Shown here: positions 23,591-36,600 of the stretch, in pieces
Layout: each line of letters opens with the position of its first letter
Position numbering within the stretch: position 1 is the stretch's first letter
Assembly (NCBI GenBank): GCA_964036045.1
Contig: OZ038380.1
Span: 166,849,872 to 166,913,871 of the forward strand
Length of the DNA: 64,000 nt
Direction of reading: 5' to 3'
Origin: Eutreptiella sp. 'Long Island Sound 2002'
Taxonomy: Eukaryota; Euglenozoa; Euglenophyceae; Eutreptiales; Eutreptiaceae
Made by a program: the position numbers and the translations under genes
The notes under the pieces: generated by a model
Seen by the model: only the letters and a program-made list of their open reading frames with translations
The model's database searches: none
Told to the model about the DNA's origin: nothing

Positions 23591-25860
23591 AAGTTTCCGA
23601 GAATTTTCCGAGAATTTTCCGAGAATTTTCCGAGAATTTTCCGAGAATTTTCTGAGAATTTTCTGAGAATTTTCCGAGAATTTTCCGAGAATTTTCCGAG
23701 AATTTTCTGAGAATTTTCCGAGAATTTTCCGAGAATTTTCCGAGAATTTTCCGAGAATTTTCCGAGAATTTTCAGAGAATTTTCTGAGAATTTTCCGAGA
23801 ATTTTCTGAGAATTTTCCGAGAATTTTCCGAGAATTTTCCGAGAATTTTCCGAGAATTTTCCGAGAATTTTCTGAGAATTTTCTGAGAATTTTCCGAGAA
23901 TTTTCCGAGAATTCTCCGTCAATTTTCCCCCGAATTTTCCGAGAATTTTCCGAGAATTTTCCCAGAATTTTCCGAGAATTTTCCGAGAATTTTCCGAGAA
24001 TTTTCCGAGAATTTTCCGAGAATTTTCCGAGAATTTTCCGAGAATTTTCAGAGAATTTTCTGAGAATTTTCCGAGAATTTTCTGAGAATTTTCCGAGAAT
24101 TTTCCGAGAATTTTCCGAGAATTTTCCGAGAATTTTCCGAGAATTTTCTGAGAATTTTCTGAGAATTTTCCGAGAATTTTCCGAGAATTCTCCGTCAATT
24201 TTCCGAGAATTTTCCGAGAATTTTCCGAGAATTTTCCCAGAATTTTCCGAGAATTTTCCGAGAATTTTCCGAGAATTTTCCGAGAATTTTCCGAGAATTT
24301 TCCGAGAATTTTCCGAGAATTTTCCGAGAATTTTCCGAGATTTTCCGAGAATTTCCCGAGAATTTTCGGAGAATTTTCCGAGAATTTTCCGAGAATTTTC
24401 TGAGAATTTTCCGAGAATTTTCCGAGAATTTTCCGAGAATTTTCCGAGAATTTTCCGAGAATTTTCCGAGAATTTTCCGAGAATTTTCCGAGAATTTCCG
24501 GAGAATTTTCCGAGAATTTTCCGAGAATTTTCCGAGAATTTTCCGAGAATTTTCCGAGAATTTTCCGAGGATTTTCCGAGAATTTTCCGAGAATTTTCCG
24601 AGAATTTTCCGAGAACTTTCTGAGAATTTTCCGAGAATTTTCCAAGAATTTTCCGAGATTTTCCCGAGAATTTTCCGAGAATTTTCCGAGAATTTCCGAG
24701 AATTTTCCGAGAATTTTCCGAGAATTTTCCGAGAATTTTCCGAGAATTTTCCGAGAATTTTCCGAGAATTTTCCGTCAATTTTCCGAGAATTTTCCGAGA
24801 ATTTTCCGAGAATTTTCCGTCAATTTTCCGAGAATTTTCCGAGAATTTTCCGAGAATGTTCCGAGAATTTTCCGAGAATTTTCCGAGAATTTTCCGAGAA
24901 TTTTCCGAGAATTTTCCGAGAATTTTCTGAGAATTTTCTGAGAATTTTCAGAGAATTTTCCGAGAATTTTCCGAGAATTTTCCGAGAATTTTCAGAGAAT
25001 TTTCCGAGAATTTTCTGAGAATTTTCTGAGAATTTTCCGAGAATTTTCCAAGAATTTTCCGAGAATTTTCCGAGAATCTTCCGAGAATTTTCAGAGAATT
25101 TTCTGAGAATTTTCCGAGAATTTTCTGAGAAGTTTCCGAGAATTTTCCGAGAATTTTCCGAGAATTTTCCGAGATTTTCCGAGAATTTTCTGAGAATTTT
25201 CTGAGAATTTTCCGAGAATTTTCCGAGAATTTTCCGAGAATTTTCTGAGAATTTTCCGAGAATTTTCCGAGAATTTTCCGAGAATTTTCCGAGAATTTTC
25301 CGAGAATTTTCAGAGAATTTTCTGAGAATTTTCCGAGAATTTTCTGAGAATTTTCCGAGAATTTTCCGAGAATTTTCCGAGAATTTTCCGAGAATTTTCC
25401 GAGAATTTTCTGAGAATTTTCTGAGAATTTTCCGAGAATTTTCCGAGAATTCTCCGTCAATTTTCCGAGAATTTTCCGAGAATTTTCCGAGAATTTTCCC
25501 AGAATTTTCCGAGAATTTTCCGAGAATTTTCCGAGAATTTTCCGAGAATTTTCCGAGAATTTTCCGAGAATTTTCCGAGAATTTTCCGAGAATTTTCCGA
25601 GAATTTCCCGAGAATTTTCCGAGAATTTTCCGAGAATTTTCTGAGAATTTTCCGAGAATTTTCCGAGAATTTTCTGAGAATTTTCCGAGAATTTTCCGAG
25701 AATTTTCCGAGAATTTTCCGAGAATTTTCCGAGAATTTTCTGGGAATTTTCCGAAAATTTTCCGAGAATTTTCCGAGAATTTTCCGAGAATTTTCCGAGA
25801 ATTTTCCGAGAATTTTCCGAGAATTTTCCGAGAATTTCCCGAGAATTTTCGGAGAATTTT
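23590..25860. repeat. Array domain with a cluster of off-length monomers
   Basis: Four off-length units lie within about 1.25 kb: a run of five C's after CCGTC near 23926 (+1), CCGAGATTTT near 24340 (-1), a three-T unit near 24693 (-1) and CCGAGATTTT near 25173 (-1). GAATTC sites occur at 23909, 24185 and 25447, and class X at 24653. It is otherwise ordinary satellite with no genes. Confidence 0.85.
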
Positions 25861-28270
25861 CCGAGAATTTTCCGAGAATTTTCTGAGAATTTTCCGAGAA
25901 TTTTCCGAGATTTTCCCGAGAATTATCCGAGAATTTTCCGAGAATTTTCCGAGAATTTTCCGAGAATTTTCCGAGAATTTTCCGAGAATTTTCCGAGAAT
26001 TTTCCGAGAATTTTCCGAGAATTTTCCGTCAATTTTCCGAGAATTTTCCGAGAATTTTCCGAGAATTTTCCGTCAATTTTCCGAGAATTTTCCGAGAATT
26101 TTCCGAGAATTTTCCGAGAATTTTCCAAGAATTTTCCGAGAATTTTCCGAGAATTTTCCGAGAATGTTCCGAGAATTTTCCGAGAATTTTCCGAGAATTT
26201 TCCGAGAATTTTCCGAGAATTTTCCGAGAATTTTCTGAGAATTTTCTGAGAATTTTCAGAGAATTTTCCGAGAATTTTCCGAGAATTTTCCGAGAATTTT
26301 CCGAGAATTTTCCGAGAATTTTCTGAGAATTTTCTGAGAATTTTCCGAGAATTTTCCGAGAATTTTCCGTCAATTTTCCGAGAATTTTCCGAGAATTTTC
26401 CGAGAATTTTCCCAGAATTTTCCGAGAATTTTCCGAGAATTTTCCGAGAATTTTCCGAGAATTTTCCGAGAATTTTCCGAGAATTTTCCGAGAATTTTCC
26501 GAGAATTTCCCGAGAATTTTCCGAGAATTTTCCGAGAATTTTCTGAGAATTTTCCGAGAATTTTCCGAGAATTTTCTGAGAATTTTCCGAGAATTTTCCG
26601 AGAATTTTCCGTCAATTTTCCGAGAATTTTCCGAGAATTTTCCGAGAATTTTCCGAGAATTTTCTGGGAACTTTCCGAGAATTTTCCGAGAATTTTCCGA
26701 GAATTTTCCGAGAATTTTCCGAGAATTTTCCGAGAATTTTCTGAGAATTTTCCGAGAATTTTCCGAGAATTTTCCGAGAATTTTCCGAGAATTTTCCGAG
26801 AATTTTCCGAGAATGTTCCGAGAATTTTCCGAGAATTTTCCGAGAATTTTCCGAGAATTTTCCGAGAATTTTCAGAGAATTTTCCGAGAATTTTCCGAGA
26901 ATTTTCAGAGAATTTTCTGCGAATTTTCCGAGAATTTTCTGAGAATTTTCCGAGAATTTTCCGAGAATTTTCGGAGAATTTTCCGAGAATTTTCCGTCAA
27001 TTTTCCGAGAATTTTCCGAGAATTTTCCGAGAATTTTCCGAGAATTTTCCGAGAATTTTCCAAGAATTTTCCGAGAATTTTCCGAGAATTTTCCGAGAAT
27101 GTTCCGAGAATTTTCCGAGAATTTTCCGAGAATTTTCCGAGAATTTTCCGAGAATTTTCCGAGAATTTTCCGAGAATTTTCGGAGAATTTTCAGAGAATT
27201 TTCTGCGAATTTTCCGAGAATTTTCTGAGAATTTTCCGAGAATTTTCCGAGAATTTTCGGAGAATTTTCCGAGAATTTTCCGAGAATTTTCCGCGGATTT
27301 TCCGAGAATTTTCCGAGAATTTTCCGAGAATTTTCCGAGAATTTTCCGAGAATTTTCCGAGAATTTTCCGAGAATTTTCCGAGAATTTTCCGAGAATTTT
27401 CCGAGAATTTCCCGAGAATTTTCCGAGAATTTTCCGAGAATTTTCTGAGAATTTTCCGAGAATTTTCCGAGAATTTTCAGAGAATTTTCCGAGAATTTTC
27501 CGAGAATTTTCTGAGAATTTTCTGAGAATTTTCCGAGAATTTTCCGAGAATTTTCCGAGAATTTTCCGAGAATTTTCCGAGAATTTTCCGAGAATTTTCC
27601 GAGAATTTTCCGAGAATTTTCAGAGAATTTTCTGAGAATTTTCCGAGAATTTTCTGAGAATTTTCCGAGAATTTTCCGAGAATTTTCCGAGAATTTTCCG
27701 AGAATTTTCTGAGAATTTTCTGAGAATTTTCCGAGAATTTTCCGAGAATTTTCCGTCAATTTTCCGAGAATTATCCGAGAATTTTCCGAGAATTTTCCGA
27801 GAATTTTCCGAGAATGTTCCGAGAATTTTCCGAGAATTTTCCGAGAATTTTCCGAGAATTTTCCGAGAATTTTCCGAGAATTTTCTGAGAATTTTCCGAG
27901 AATTTTCAGAGAATTTTCCGAGAATTTTCTGAGAATTTTCTGAGAATTTTCCGAGAATTTTCCGAGAATTTTCCGAGAATTTTCCGAGAATCTTCCGAGA
28001 ATTTTCCGAGAATTTTCCGAGAATTTTCCGAGAATTTTCCGAGAATTTTCTGAGAATTTTCTGAGAATTTTCCGAGAATTTTCCGAGAATTTTCCGAGAA
28101 TTTTCCCAGATTTTTCCGAGAATTTTCCGAGAATTTTCCGAGAATTTTCCGAGAATTTTCCGAGAATTTTCCGAGAATTTTCCGAGAATTTTCCGAGAAT
28201 TTTCCGAGAATTTCCCGAGAATTTTCCGAGAATTTTCCGAGAATTTTCTGAGAATTTTCTGAGAATTTTC
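25860..28270. repeat. 2,420-bp tandem duplication, left copy
   Basis: Landmarks recur at +2,420 bp (220 monomers): class X at 25905, ATGTT at 26163, 26813, 27099 and 27814, CTGCG at 26917 and 27203, and GAATTATCC near 25924 and 27770. The block contains CTGCG module copy 4 (26609-27469). A CCGCGG sequence at 27291-27296 is the only one I saw, and is absent from the right copy, where the unit reads CCGAGG. Confidence 0.9.
26609..27469. repeat. CTGCG module, copy 4
   Basis: CCGTC occurs at 26609 and CTGCG at 26917 and 27203, 286 bp apart. A CGGAG unit just before the second CAGAG/CTGCG pair (about 27180) is shared with copy 5 but not with copies 1-3, which agrees with copies 4 and 5 being products of the 2,420-bp duplication. 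Confidence 0.85.
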
Positions 28271-30690
28271 CGAGAATTTTCCGAGAATTTTCCGAGAATT
28301 TTCTGAGAATTTTCCGAGAATTTTCCGAGATTTTCCCGAGAATTATCCGAGAATTTTCCGAGAATTTTCCGAGAATTTTCCGAGAATTTTCCGAGAATTT
28401 TCCGAGAATTTTCCGAGAATTTTCCGAGAATTTTCCGAGAATTTTCCGTCAATTTTCCGAGAATTTTCCGAGAATTTTCCGAGAATTTTCCGTCAATTTT
28501 CCGAGAATTTTCCGAGAATTTTCCGAGAATTTTCCGAGAATTTTCCAAGAATTTTCCGAGAATTTTCCGAGAATTTTCCGAGAATGTTCCGAGAATTTTC
28601 CGAGAATTTTCCGAGAATTTTCCGAGAATTTTCCGAGAATTTTCCGAGAATTTTCTGAGAATTTTCTGAGAATTTTCAGAGAATTTTCCGAGAATTTTCC
28701 GAGAATTTTCCGAGAATTTTCCGAGAATTTTCCGAGAATTTTCTGAGAATTTTCTGAGAATTTTCCGAGAATTTTCCGAGAATTTTCCGTCAATTTTCCG
28801 AGAATTTTCCGAGAATTTTCCGAGAATTTTCCCAGAATTTTCCGAGAATTTTCCGAGAATTTTCCGAGAATTTTCCGAGAATTTTCCGAGAATTTTCCGA
28901 GAATTTTCCGAGAATTTTCCGAGAATTTCCCGAGAATTTTCCGAGAATTTTCCGAGAATTTTCTGAGAATTTTCCGAGAATTTTCCGAGAATTTTCTGAG
29001 AATTTTCCGAGAATTTTCCGAGAAGTTTCCGTCAATTTTCCGAGAATTTTCCGAGAATTTTCCGAGAATTTTCCGAGAATTTTCTGGGAACTTTCCGAGA
29101 ATTTTCCGAGAATTTTCCGAGAATTTTCCGAGAATTTTCCGAGAATTTTCCGAGAATTTTCTGAGAATTTTCCGAGAATTTTCCGAGAATTTTCCGAGAA
29201 TTTTCCGAGAATTTTCCGAGAATTTTCCGAGAATGTTCCGAGAATTTTCCGAGAATTTTCCGAGAATTTTCCGAGAATTTTCCGAGAATTTTCAGAGAAT
29301 TTTCCGAGAATTTTCCGAGAATTTTCAGAGAATTTTCTGCGAATTTTCCGAGAATTTTCTGAGAATTTTCCGAGAATTTTCCGAGAATTTTCGGAGAATT
29401 TTCCGAGAATTTTCCGTCAATTTTCCGAGAATTTTCCGAGAATTTTCCGAGAATTTTCCGAGAATTTTCCGAGAATTTTCCAAGAATTTTCCGAGAATTT
29501 TCCGAGAATTTTCCGAGAATGTTCCGAGAATTTTCCGAGAATTTTCCGAGAATTTTCCGAGAATTTTCCGAGAATTTTCCGAGAATTTTCCGAGAATTTT
29601 CGGAGAATTTTCAGAGAATTTTCTGCGAATTTTCCGAGAATTTTCTGAGAATTTTCCGAGAATTTTCCGAGAATTTTCGGAGAATTTTCCGAGAATTTTC
29701 CGAGAATTTTCCGAGGATTTTCCGAGAATTTTCCGAGAATTTTCCGAGAATTTTCCGAGAATTTTCCGAGAATTTTCCGAGAATTTTCCGAGAATTTTCC
29801 GAGAATTTTCCGAGAATTTCCCGAGAATTTTCCGAGAATTTTCCGAGAATTTTCTGAGAATTTTCCGAGAATTTTCCGAGAATTTTCAGAGAATTTTCCG
29901 AGAATTTTCCGAGAATTTTCTGAGAATTTTCTGAGAATTTTCCGAGAATTTTCCGAGAATTTTCCGAGAATTTTCCGAGAATTTTCCGAGAATTTTCCGA
30001 GAATTTTCCGAGAATTTTCCGAGAATTTTCAGAGAATTTTCTGAGAATTTTCCGAGAATTTTCTGAGAATTTTCCGAGAATTTTCCGAGAATTTTCCGAG
30101 AATTTTCCGAGAATTTTCCGAGAATTTTCTGAGAATTTTCTGAGAATTTTCCGAGAATTTTCCGAGAATTTTCCGTCAATTTTCCGAGAATTATCCGAGA
30201 ATTTTCCGAGAATTTTCCGAGAATTTTCCGAGAATGTTCCGAGAATTTTCCGAGAATTTTCCGAGAATTTTCCGAGAATTTTCCGAGAATTTTCCGAGAA
30301 TTTTCTGAGAATTTTCCGAGAATTTTCAGAGAATTTTCCGAGAATTTTCTGAGAATTTTCTGAGAATTTTCCGAGAATTTTCCGAGAATTTTCCGAGAAT
30401 TTTCCGAGAATCTTCCGAGAATTTTCCGAGAATTTTCCGAGAATTTTCCGAGAATTTTCCGAGAATTTTCTGAGAATTTTCTGAGAATTTTCCGAGAATT
30501 TTCCGAGAATTTTCCGAGAATTTTCCCAGAATTTTCCGAGAATTTTCCGAGAATTTTCCGAGAATTTTCCGAGAATTTTCCGAGAATTTTCCGAGAATTT
30601 TCCGAGAATTTTCCGAGAATTTTCCGAGAATTTCCCGAGAATTTTCCGAGAATTTTCCGAGAATTTTCCGAGAATTTTCCGAGAATTTTC
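28270..30690. repeat. 2,420-bp tandem duplication, right copy
   Basis: Partner landmarks are class X at 28325, ATGTT at 28583, 29233, 29519 and 30234, and CTGCG at 29337 and 29623. Substitutions against the left copy include GAAGTTTCC near 29024 (left GAATTTTCC), CCGAGG at 29711 (left CCGCGG) and CCCAGAATTTT near 30526 (left CCCAGATTTTT). The block contains CTGCG module copy 5 (29029-29889). Confidence 0.9.
29029..29889. repeat. CTGCG module, copy 5
   Basis: CCGTC occurs at 29029 and CTGCG at 29337 and 29623, 286 bp apart. It matches copy 4 in the CGGAG unit before the second CTGCG. Confidence 0.85.
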
Positions 30691-33600
30691 CGAGAATTTT
30701 CTGAGAATTTTCCGAGAATTTTCCGAGAATTTTCCGTCAATTTTCCGAGAATTTTCCGAGAATTTTCCGAGAATTTTCCGAGAATTTTCCGAGAATTTTC
30801 CAAGAATTTTCCGAGAATTTTCCGAGAATTTTCCGAGAATGTTCCGAGAATTTTCCGAGAATTTTCCGAGAATTTTCCGAGAATTTTCCGAGAATTTTCC
30901 GAGAATTTTCCGAGAATTTTCAGAGAATTTTCTGCGAATTTTCCGAGAATTTTCTGAGAATTTTCCGAGAATTTTCCGAGAATTTTCGGAGAATTTTCCG
31001 AGAATTTTCCGAGAATTTTCCGAGGATTTTCCGAGAATTTTCCGAGAATTTTCCGAGAATTTTCCGAGAATTTTCCGAGAATTTTCCGAGAATTTTCCGA
31101 GAATTTTCCGAGAATTTTCCGAGAATTTCCCGAGAATTTTCCGAGAATTTTCCGAGAATTTTCTGAGAATTTTCCGAGAATTTTCCGAGAATTTTCAGAG
31201 AATTTTCCGAGAATTTTCCGAGAATTTTCTGAGAATTTTCTGAGAATTTTCCGAGAATTTTCCGAGAATTTTCCGAGAATTTTCCGAGAATTTTCCGAGA
31301 ATTTTCCGAGAATTTTCCGAGAATTTTCCGAGAATTTTCCGAGAATTTTCAGAGAATTTTCTGAGAATTTTCCGAGAATTTTCTGAGAATTTTCCGAGAA
31401 TTTTCCGAGAATTTTCCGAGAATTTTCCGAGAATTTTCCGAGAATTTTCTGAGAATTTTCTGAGAATTTTCCGAGAATTTTCCGAGAATTTTCCGTCAAT
31501 TTTCCGAGAATTTTCCGAGAATTTTCCGAGAATTTTCCGAGAATTTTCTGAGAATTTTCTGAGAATTTTAGGAGAATTTTCCGAGAATTTTCCGAGAATT
31601 TTCCGAGAATTTTCAGAGAATTTTCCGAGAATTTTCTGAGAATTTTCTGAGAATTTTCCGAGAATTTTCCGAGAATTTTCCGAGAATTTTCCGAGAATCT
31701 TCCGAGAATTTTCCGAGAATTTTCCGAGAATTTTCCGAGAATTTTCCGAGAATTTTCTGAGAATTTTCTGAGAATTTTCCGAGAATTTTCCGAGAATTTT
31801 CCGTCAATTTTCCGAGAATTTTCCGAGAATTTTCCGAGAATTTTCCCAGAATTTTCCGAGAATTTTCCGAGAATTTTCCGAGAATTTTCCGAGAATTTTC
31901 CGAGAATTTTCCGAGAATTTTCCGAGAATTTTCCGAGAATTTTCTGAGAATTTTCCGAGAATTTTCCGAGAATTTTCTGAGAATTTTCCGAGAATTTTCC
32001 GAGAATTTTCCGTCAATTTTCCGAGAATTTTCCGAGAATTTTCCGAGAATTTTCCGAGAATTTTCTGGGAATTTTCCGAGAATTTTCCGAGAATTTTCCG
32101 AGAATTTTCCGAGAATTTTCCGAGAATTTTCCGAGAATTTTCTGAGAATTTTCTGAGAATTTTCTGAGAATTTTCCGAGAATTTTCCGAGAATTTTCAGA
32201 GAATTTTCCGAGAATTTTCCGAGGATTTTCCGAGAATTTTCCGAGAATTTTCCGAGAATTTTCCGAGAATTTTCTGAGAATTTTCCGAGAATTTTCCGAG
32301 AATTTTCCGAGATTTTCCCGAGAATTTTCCGAGAATTTTCCGAGAATTTTCCGAGAATTTTCCGAGAATTTTCCGAGAATTTTCCGAGAATTTTCCGAGA
32401 ATTTTCCGAGAATTTTCCGTCAATTTTCCGAGAATTTTCCGAGAATTTTCCGAGAATTTTCAGAGAATTTTCCGAGAATTTTCCGAGAATTTTCCGAGAA
32501 TTTTCCGAGAATTTTCCAAGAATTTTCCGAGAATTTTCCGAGAATTTTCCGAGAATTTTCCAAGAATTTTCCGAGAATTTTCCGAGAATTTTCCGAGAAT
32601 GTTCCGAGAATTTTCCGAGAATTTTCCGAGAATTTTCCGAGAATTTTCCTAGAATTTTCCGAGAATTTTCTGAGAATTTTCTGAGAATTTTCAGAGAATT
32701 TTCCGAGAATTTTCCGAGAATTTTCCGAGAATTTTCAGAGAATTTTCCGAGAATTTTCTGAGAATTTTCTGAGAATTTTCCGAGAATTTTCCGAGAATTT
32801 TCCGAGAATTTTCCGAGAATCTTCCGAGAATTTTCCGAGAATTTTCCGAGAATTTTCCGAGAATTTTCCGAGAATTTTCTGAGAATTTTCTGAGAATTTT
32901 CCGAGAATTTTCCGAGAATTTTCCGAGAATTTTCCCAGAATTTTCCGAGAATTTTCCGAGAATTTTCCGAGAATTTTCCGAGAATTTTCCGAGAATTTTC
33001 CGAGAATTTTCCGAGAATTTTCCGAGAATTTTCCGAGAATTTCCCGAGAATTTTCCGAGAATTTTCCGAGAATTTTCCGAGAATTTTCCGAGAATTTTCC
33101 GAGAATTTTCTGAGAATTTTCCGAGAATTTTCCGAGAATTTTCCGTCAATTTTCCGAGAATTTTCCGAGAATTTTCCGAGAATTTTCCGAGAATTTTCTG
33201 AGAATTTTCCGAGAATTTTCCGAGAATTTTCCGAGAATTTTCCGAGAATTTTCCGAGAATTTTCCGAGAATTTTCCGAGAATTTCCCGAGAATTTTCCGA
33301 GAATTTTCTGAGAATTTTCTGAGAATTTTCTGAGAATTTTCCGAGAATTTTCCGAGAATTTTCCGAGAATTTTCCGAGAATTTTCCGAGAATTTTCCGAG
33401 AATTTTCCGAGAATTTTCCGAGAATTTTCCGAGAATTTTCCGAGAATTTTCTGGGAATTTTCAGAGAATTTTCTGAGAATTTTCCGAGAATTTTCTGAGA
33501 ATTTTCCAAGAATTTTCCGAGAATTTTCCGAGAATTTTCCGAGAATGTTCCGAGAATTTTCCGAGAATTTTCCGAGAATTTTCCGAGAATTTTCCGAGAA

Positions 33601-36600
33601 TTTTCCGAGAATTTCCCGAGAATTTTCCGAGAATTTTCCGAGAATTTTCCGAGAATTTTCCGAGAATTTTCCGAGAATTTTCTGAGAATTTTCCGAGAAT
33701 TTTCCGAGAATTTTCCGTCAATTTTCCGAGAATTTTCCGAGAATTTTCCGAGAATTTTCCGAGAATTTTCCAAGAATTTTCCGAGAATTTTCCGAGAATT
33801 TTCCGAGAATGTTCCGAGAATTTTCCGAGAATTTTCCGAGAATTTTCCGAGAATTCTCCGAGAATTTTCCGAGAATTTTCCGAGAATTTTCTGAGAATTT
33901 TCTGAAAATTTTCCGAGAATTTTCCAAGAATTTTCCGAGAGGTTTCCGAGAATTTTCCGAGAATGTTCCGAGAATTTTCCGAGAATTTTCCGAGAATTTT
34001 CCGAGAATTTTCCGAGAATTTTCCGAGAATTTTCAGAGAATTTTCCGAGAATTTTCTGAGAATTTTCTGAGAATTTTCCGAGAATTTTCCGAGAATTTTC
34101 CGAGAATTTTCCGAGAATCTTCCGAGAATTTTCCGAGAATTTTCCGAGAATTTTCCGAGAATTTTCCGAGAATTTTCCGAGAATTTTCCGAGAATTTTCA
34201 GAGAATTTTCCGAGAATTTTCTGAGAATTTTCTGAGAATTTTCCGAGAATTTTCCGAGAATTTTCCGAGAATTTTCCGAGAATTTTCCAAGAATTTTCCG
34301 AGAATTTTCCGAGAATTTTCCGAGAATGTTCCGAGAATTTTCCGAGAATTTTCTGAGAATTTTCCGAGAATTTTCCGAGAATTTTCCGTCAATTTTCCGA
34401 GAATTTTCCGAGAATTTTCCGAGAATTTTCCGAGAATTTTCCAAGAATTTTCCGAGAATTTTCCGAGAATTTTCCGAGAATGTTCCGAGAATTTTCCGAG
34501 AATTTTCCGAGAATTTTCCGAGAATTTTCCGAGAATTTTCCGAGAATTTTCAGAGAATTTTCCGAGAATTTTCTGAGAATTTTCTGAGAATTTTCCGAGA
34601 ATTTTCCGAGAATTTTCCGAGAATTTTCCGAGAATCTTCCGAGAATTTTCCGAGAATTTTCCGAGAATTTTCCGAGAATTTTCCGAGAATTTTCCGAGAA
34701 TTTTCTGAGAATTTTCTGAGAATTTTCAAAGAATTTTCCGAGAATTTTCCGAAAATTTTCCGAGAATTTTCAGAGAATTTTCCGAGAATTTTCTGAGAAT
34801 TTTCTGAGAATTTTCCGAGAATTTTCCGAGAATTTTCCGAGAATTTTCCGAGAATCTTCCGAGAATTTTCCGAGAATTTTCCGAGAATTTTCCGAGAATT
34901 TTCCGAGAATTTTCTGAGAATTTTCTGAGAATTTTCCGAGAATTTTCCGAGAATTTCCCGTCAATTTTCCGAGAATTTTCCGAGAATTTTCCGAGAATTT
35001 TCCCAGAATTTTCCGAGAATTTTCCGAGAATTTTCCGAGAATTTTCCGAGAATTTTCCGAGAATTTTCCGAGAATTTTCCGAGAATTTTCCGAGAATTTT
35101 CCGAGAATTTCCCGAGAATTTTCCGAGAATTTTCCGAGAATTTTCTGAGAATTTTCCGAGAATTTTCCGAGAATCTTCCGAGAATTTTCAGAGAATTTTC
35201 TGAGAATTTTCCGAGAATTTTCTGAGAAGTTTCCGAGAATTTTCGGAGAATTTTCCGAGAATTTTCCGAGAATTTTCCGAGAATTTTCTGAGATTTTTCT
35301 GAGAATTTTCCGAGAATTTTCCGAGAATTTTCCGAGAATTTTCTGAGAATTTTCCGAGAATTTTCCGAGAATTTTCCGAGAATTTTCCGAGAATTTTCCG
35401 AGAATTTTCAGAGAATTTTCTGAGAATTTTCCGAGAATTTTCTGAGAATTTTCCGAGAATTTTCCGAGAATTTTCCGAGAATTTTCCGAGAATTTTCCGA
35501 GAATTTTCCGAGAATTTTCCGAGAATTTTCCGAGAATTTTCCGAGAATTTTCCGAGAATTTCCCGAGAATTTTCTGAGAATTTTCTGAGAATTTTCTGAG
35601 AATTTTCTGAGAATTTTCCGAGAATTTTCCGAGAATTTTCCGAGAATTTTCCGAGAATTTTCCGAGAATTTTCCGAGAATTTTCCGAGAATTTTCCGAGA
35701 ATTTTCCGAGAATTTTCTGGGAATTTTCAGAGAATTTTCTGAGAATTTTCCGAGAATTTTCTGAGAATTTTCCAAGAATTTTCCGAGAATTTTCCGAGAA
35801 TTTTCCGAGAATGTTCCGAGAATTTTCCGAGAATTTTCCGAGAATTTTCCGAGAATTTTCCGAGAATTTTCCGAGAATTTCCCGAGAATTTTCCGAGAAT
35901 TTTCCGAGAATTTTCCGAGAATTTTCCGAGAATTTTCCGAGAATTTTCTGAGAATTTTCCGAGAATTTTCCGAGAATTTTCCGTCAATTTTCCGAGAATT
36001 TTCCGAGAATTTTCCGAGAATTTTCCGAGAATTTTCCAAGAATTTTCCGAGAATTTTCCGAGAATTTTCCGAGAATGTTCCGAGAATTTTCCGAGAATTT
36101 TCCGAGAATTTTCCGAGAATTTTCCGAGAATTTTCCGAGAATTTTCCGAGAATTTTCTGAGAATTTTCTGAAAATTTTTTAAAGAATTTTCCGAGAATTT
36201 TCCGAGAATTTTCCGAGAATTTTCAGAGAATTTTCCGAGAATTTTCTGAGAATTTTCTGAGAATTTTCCGAGAATTTTCCGAGAATTTTCCGAGAATTTT
36301 CCGAGAATCATCCGAGAATTTTCCGAGAATTTTCCGAGAATTTTCCGAGAATTTTCCGAGAATTTTGCGAGAATTTTCTGAGAATTTTCTGAGAATTTTC
36401 AAAGAATTTTCCGAGAATTTTCCGAAAATTTTCCGAGAATTTTCAGAGAATTTTCCGAGAATTTTCTGAGAATTTTCTGAGAATTTTCCGAGAATTTTCC
36501 GAGAATTTTCCGAGAATTTTCCGAGAATCTTCCGAGAATTTTCCGAGAATTTTCCGAGAATTTTCCGAGAATTTTCCGAGAATTTTCTGAGAATTTTCTG

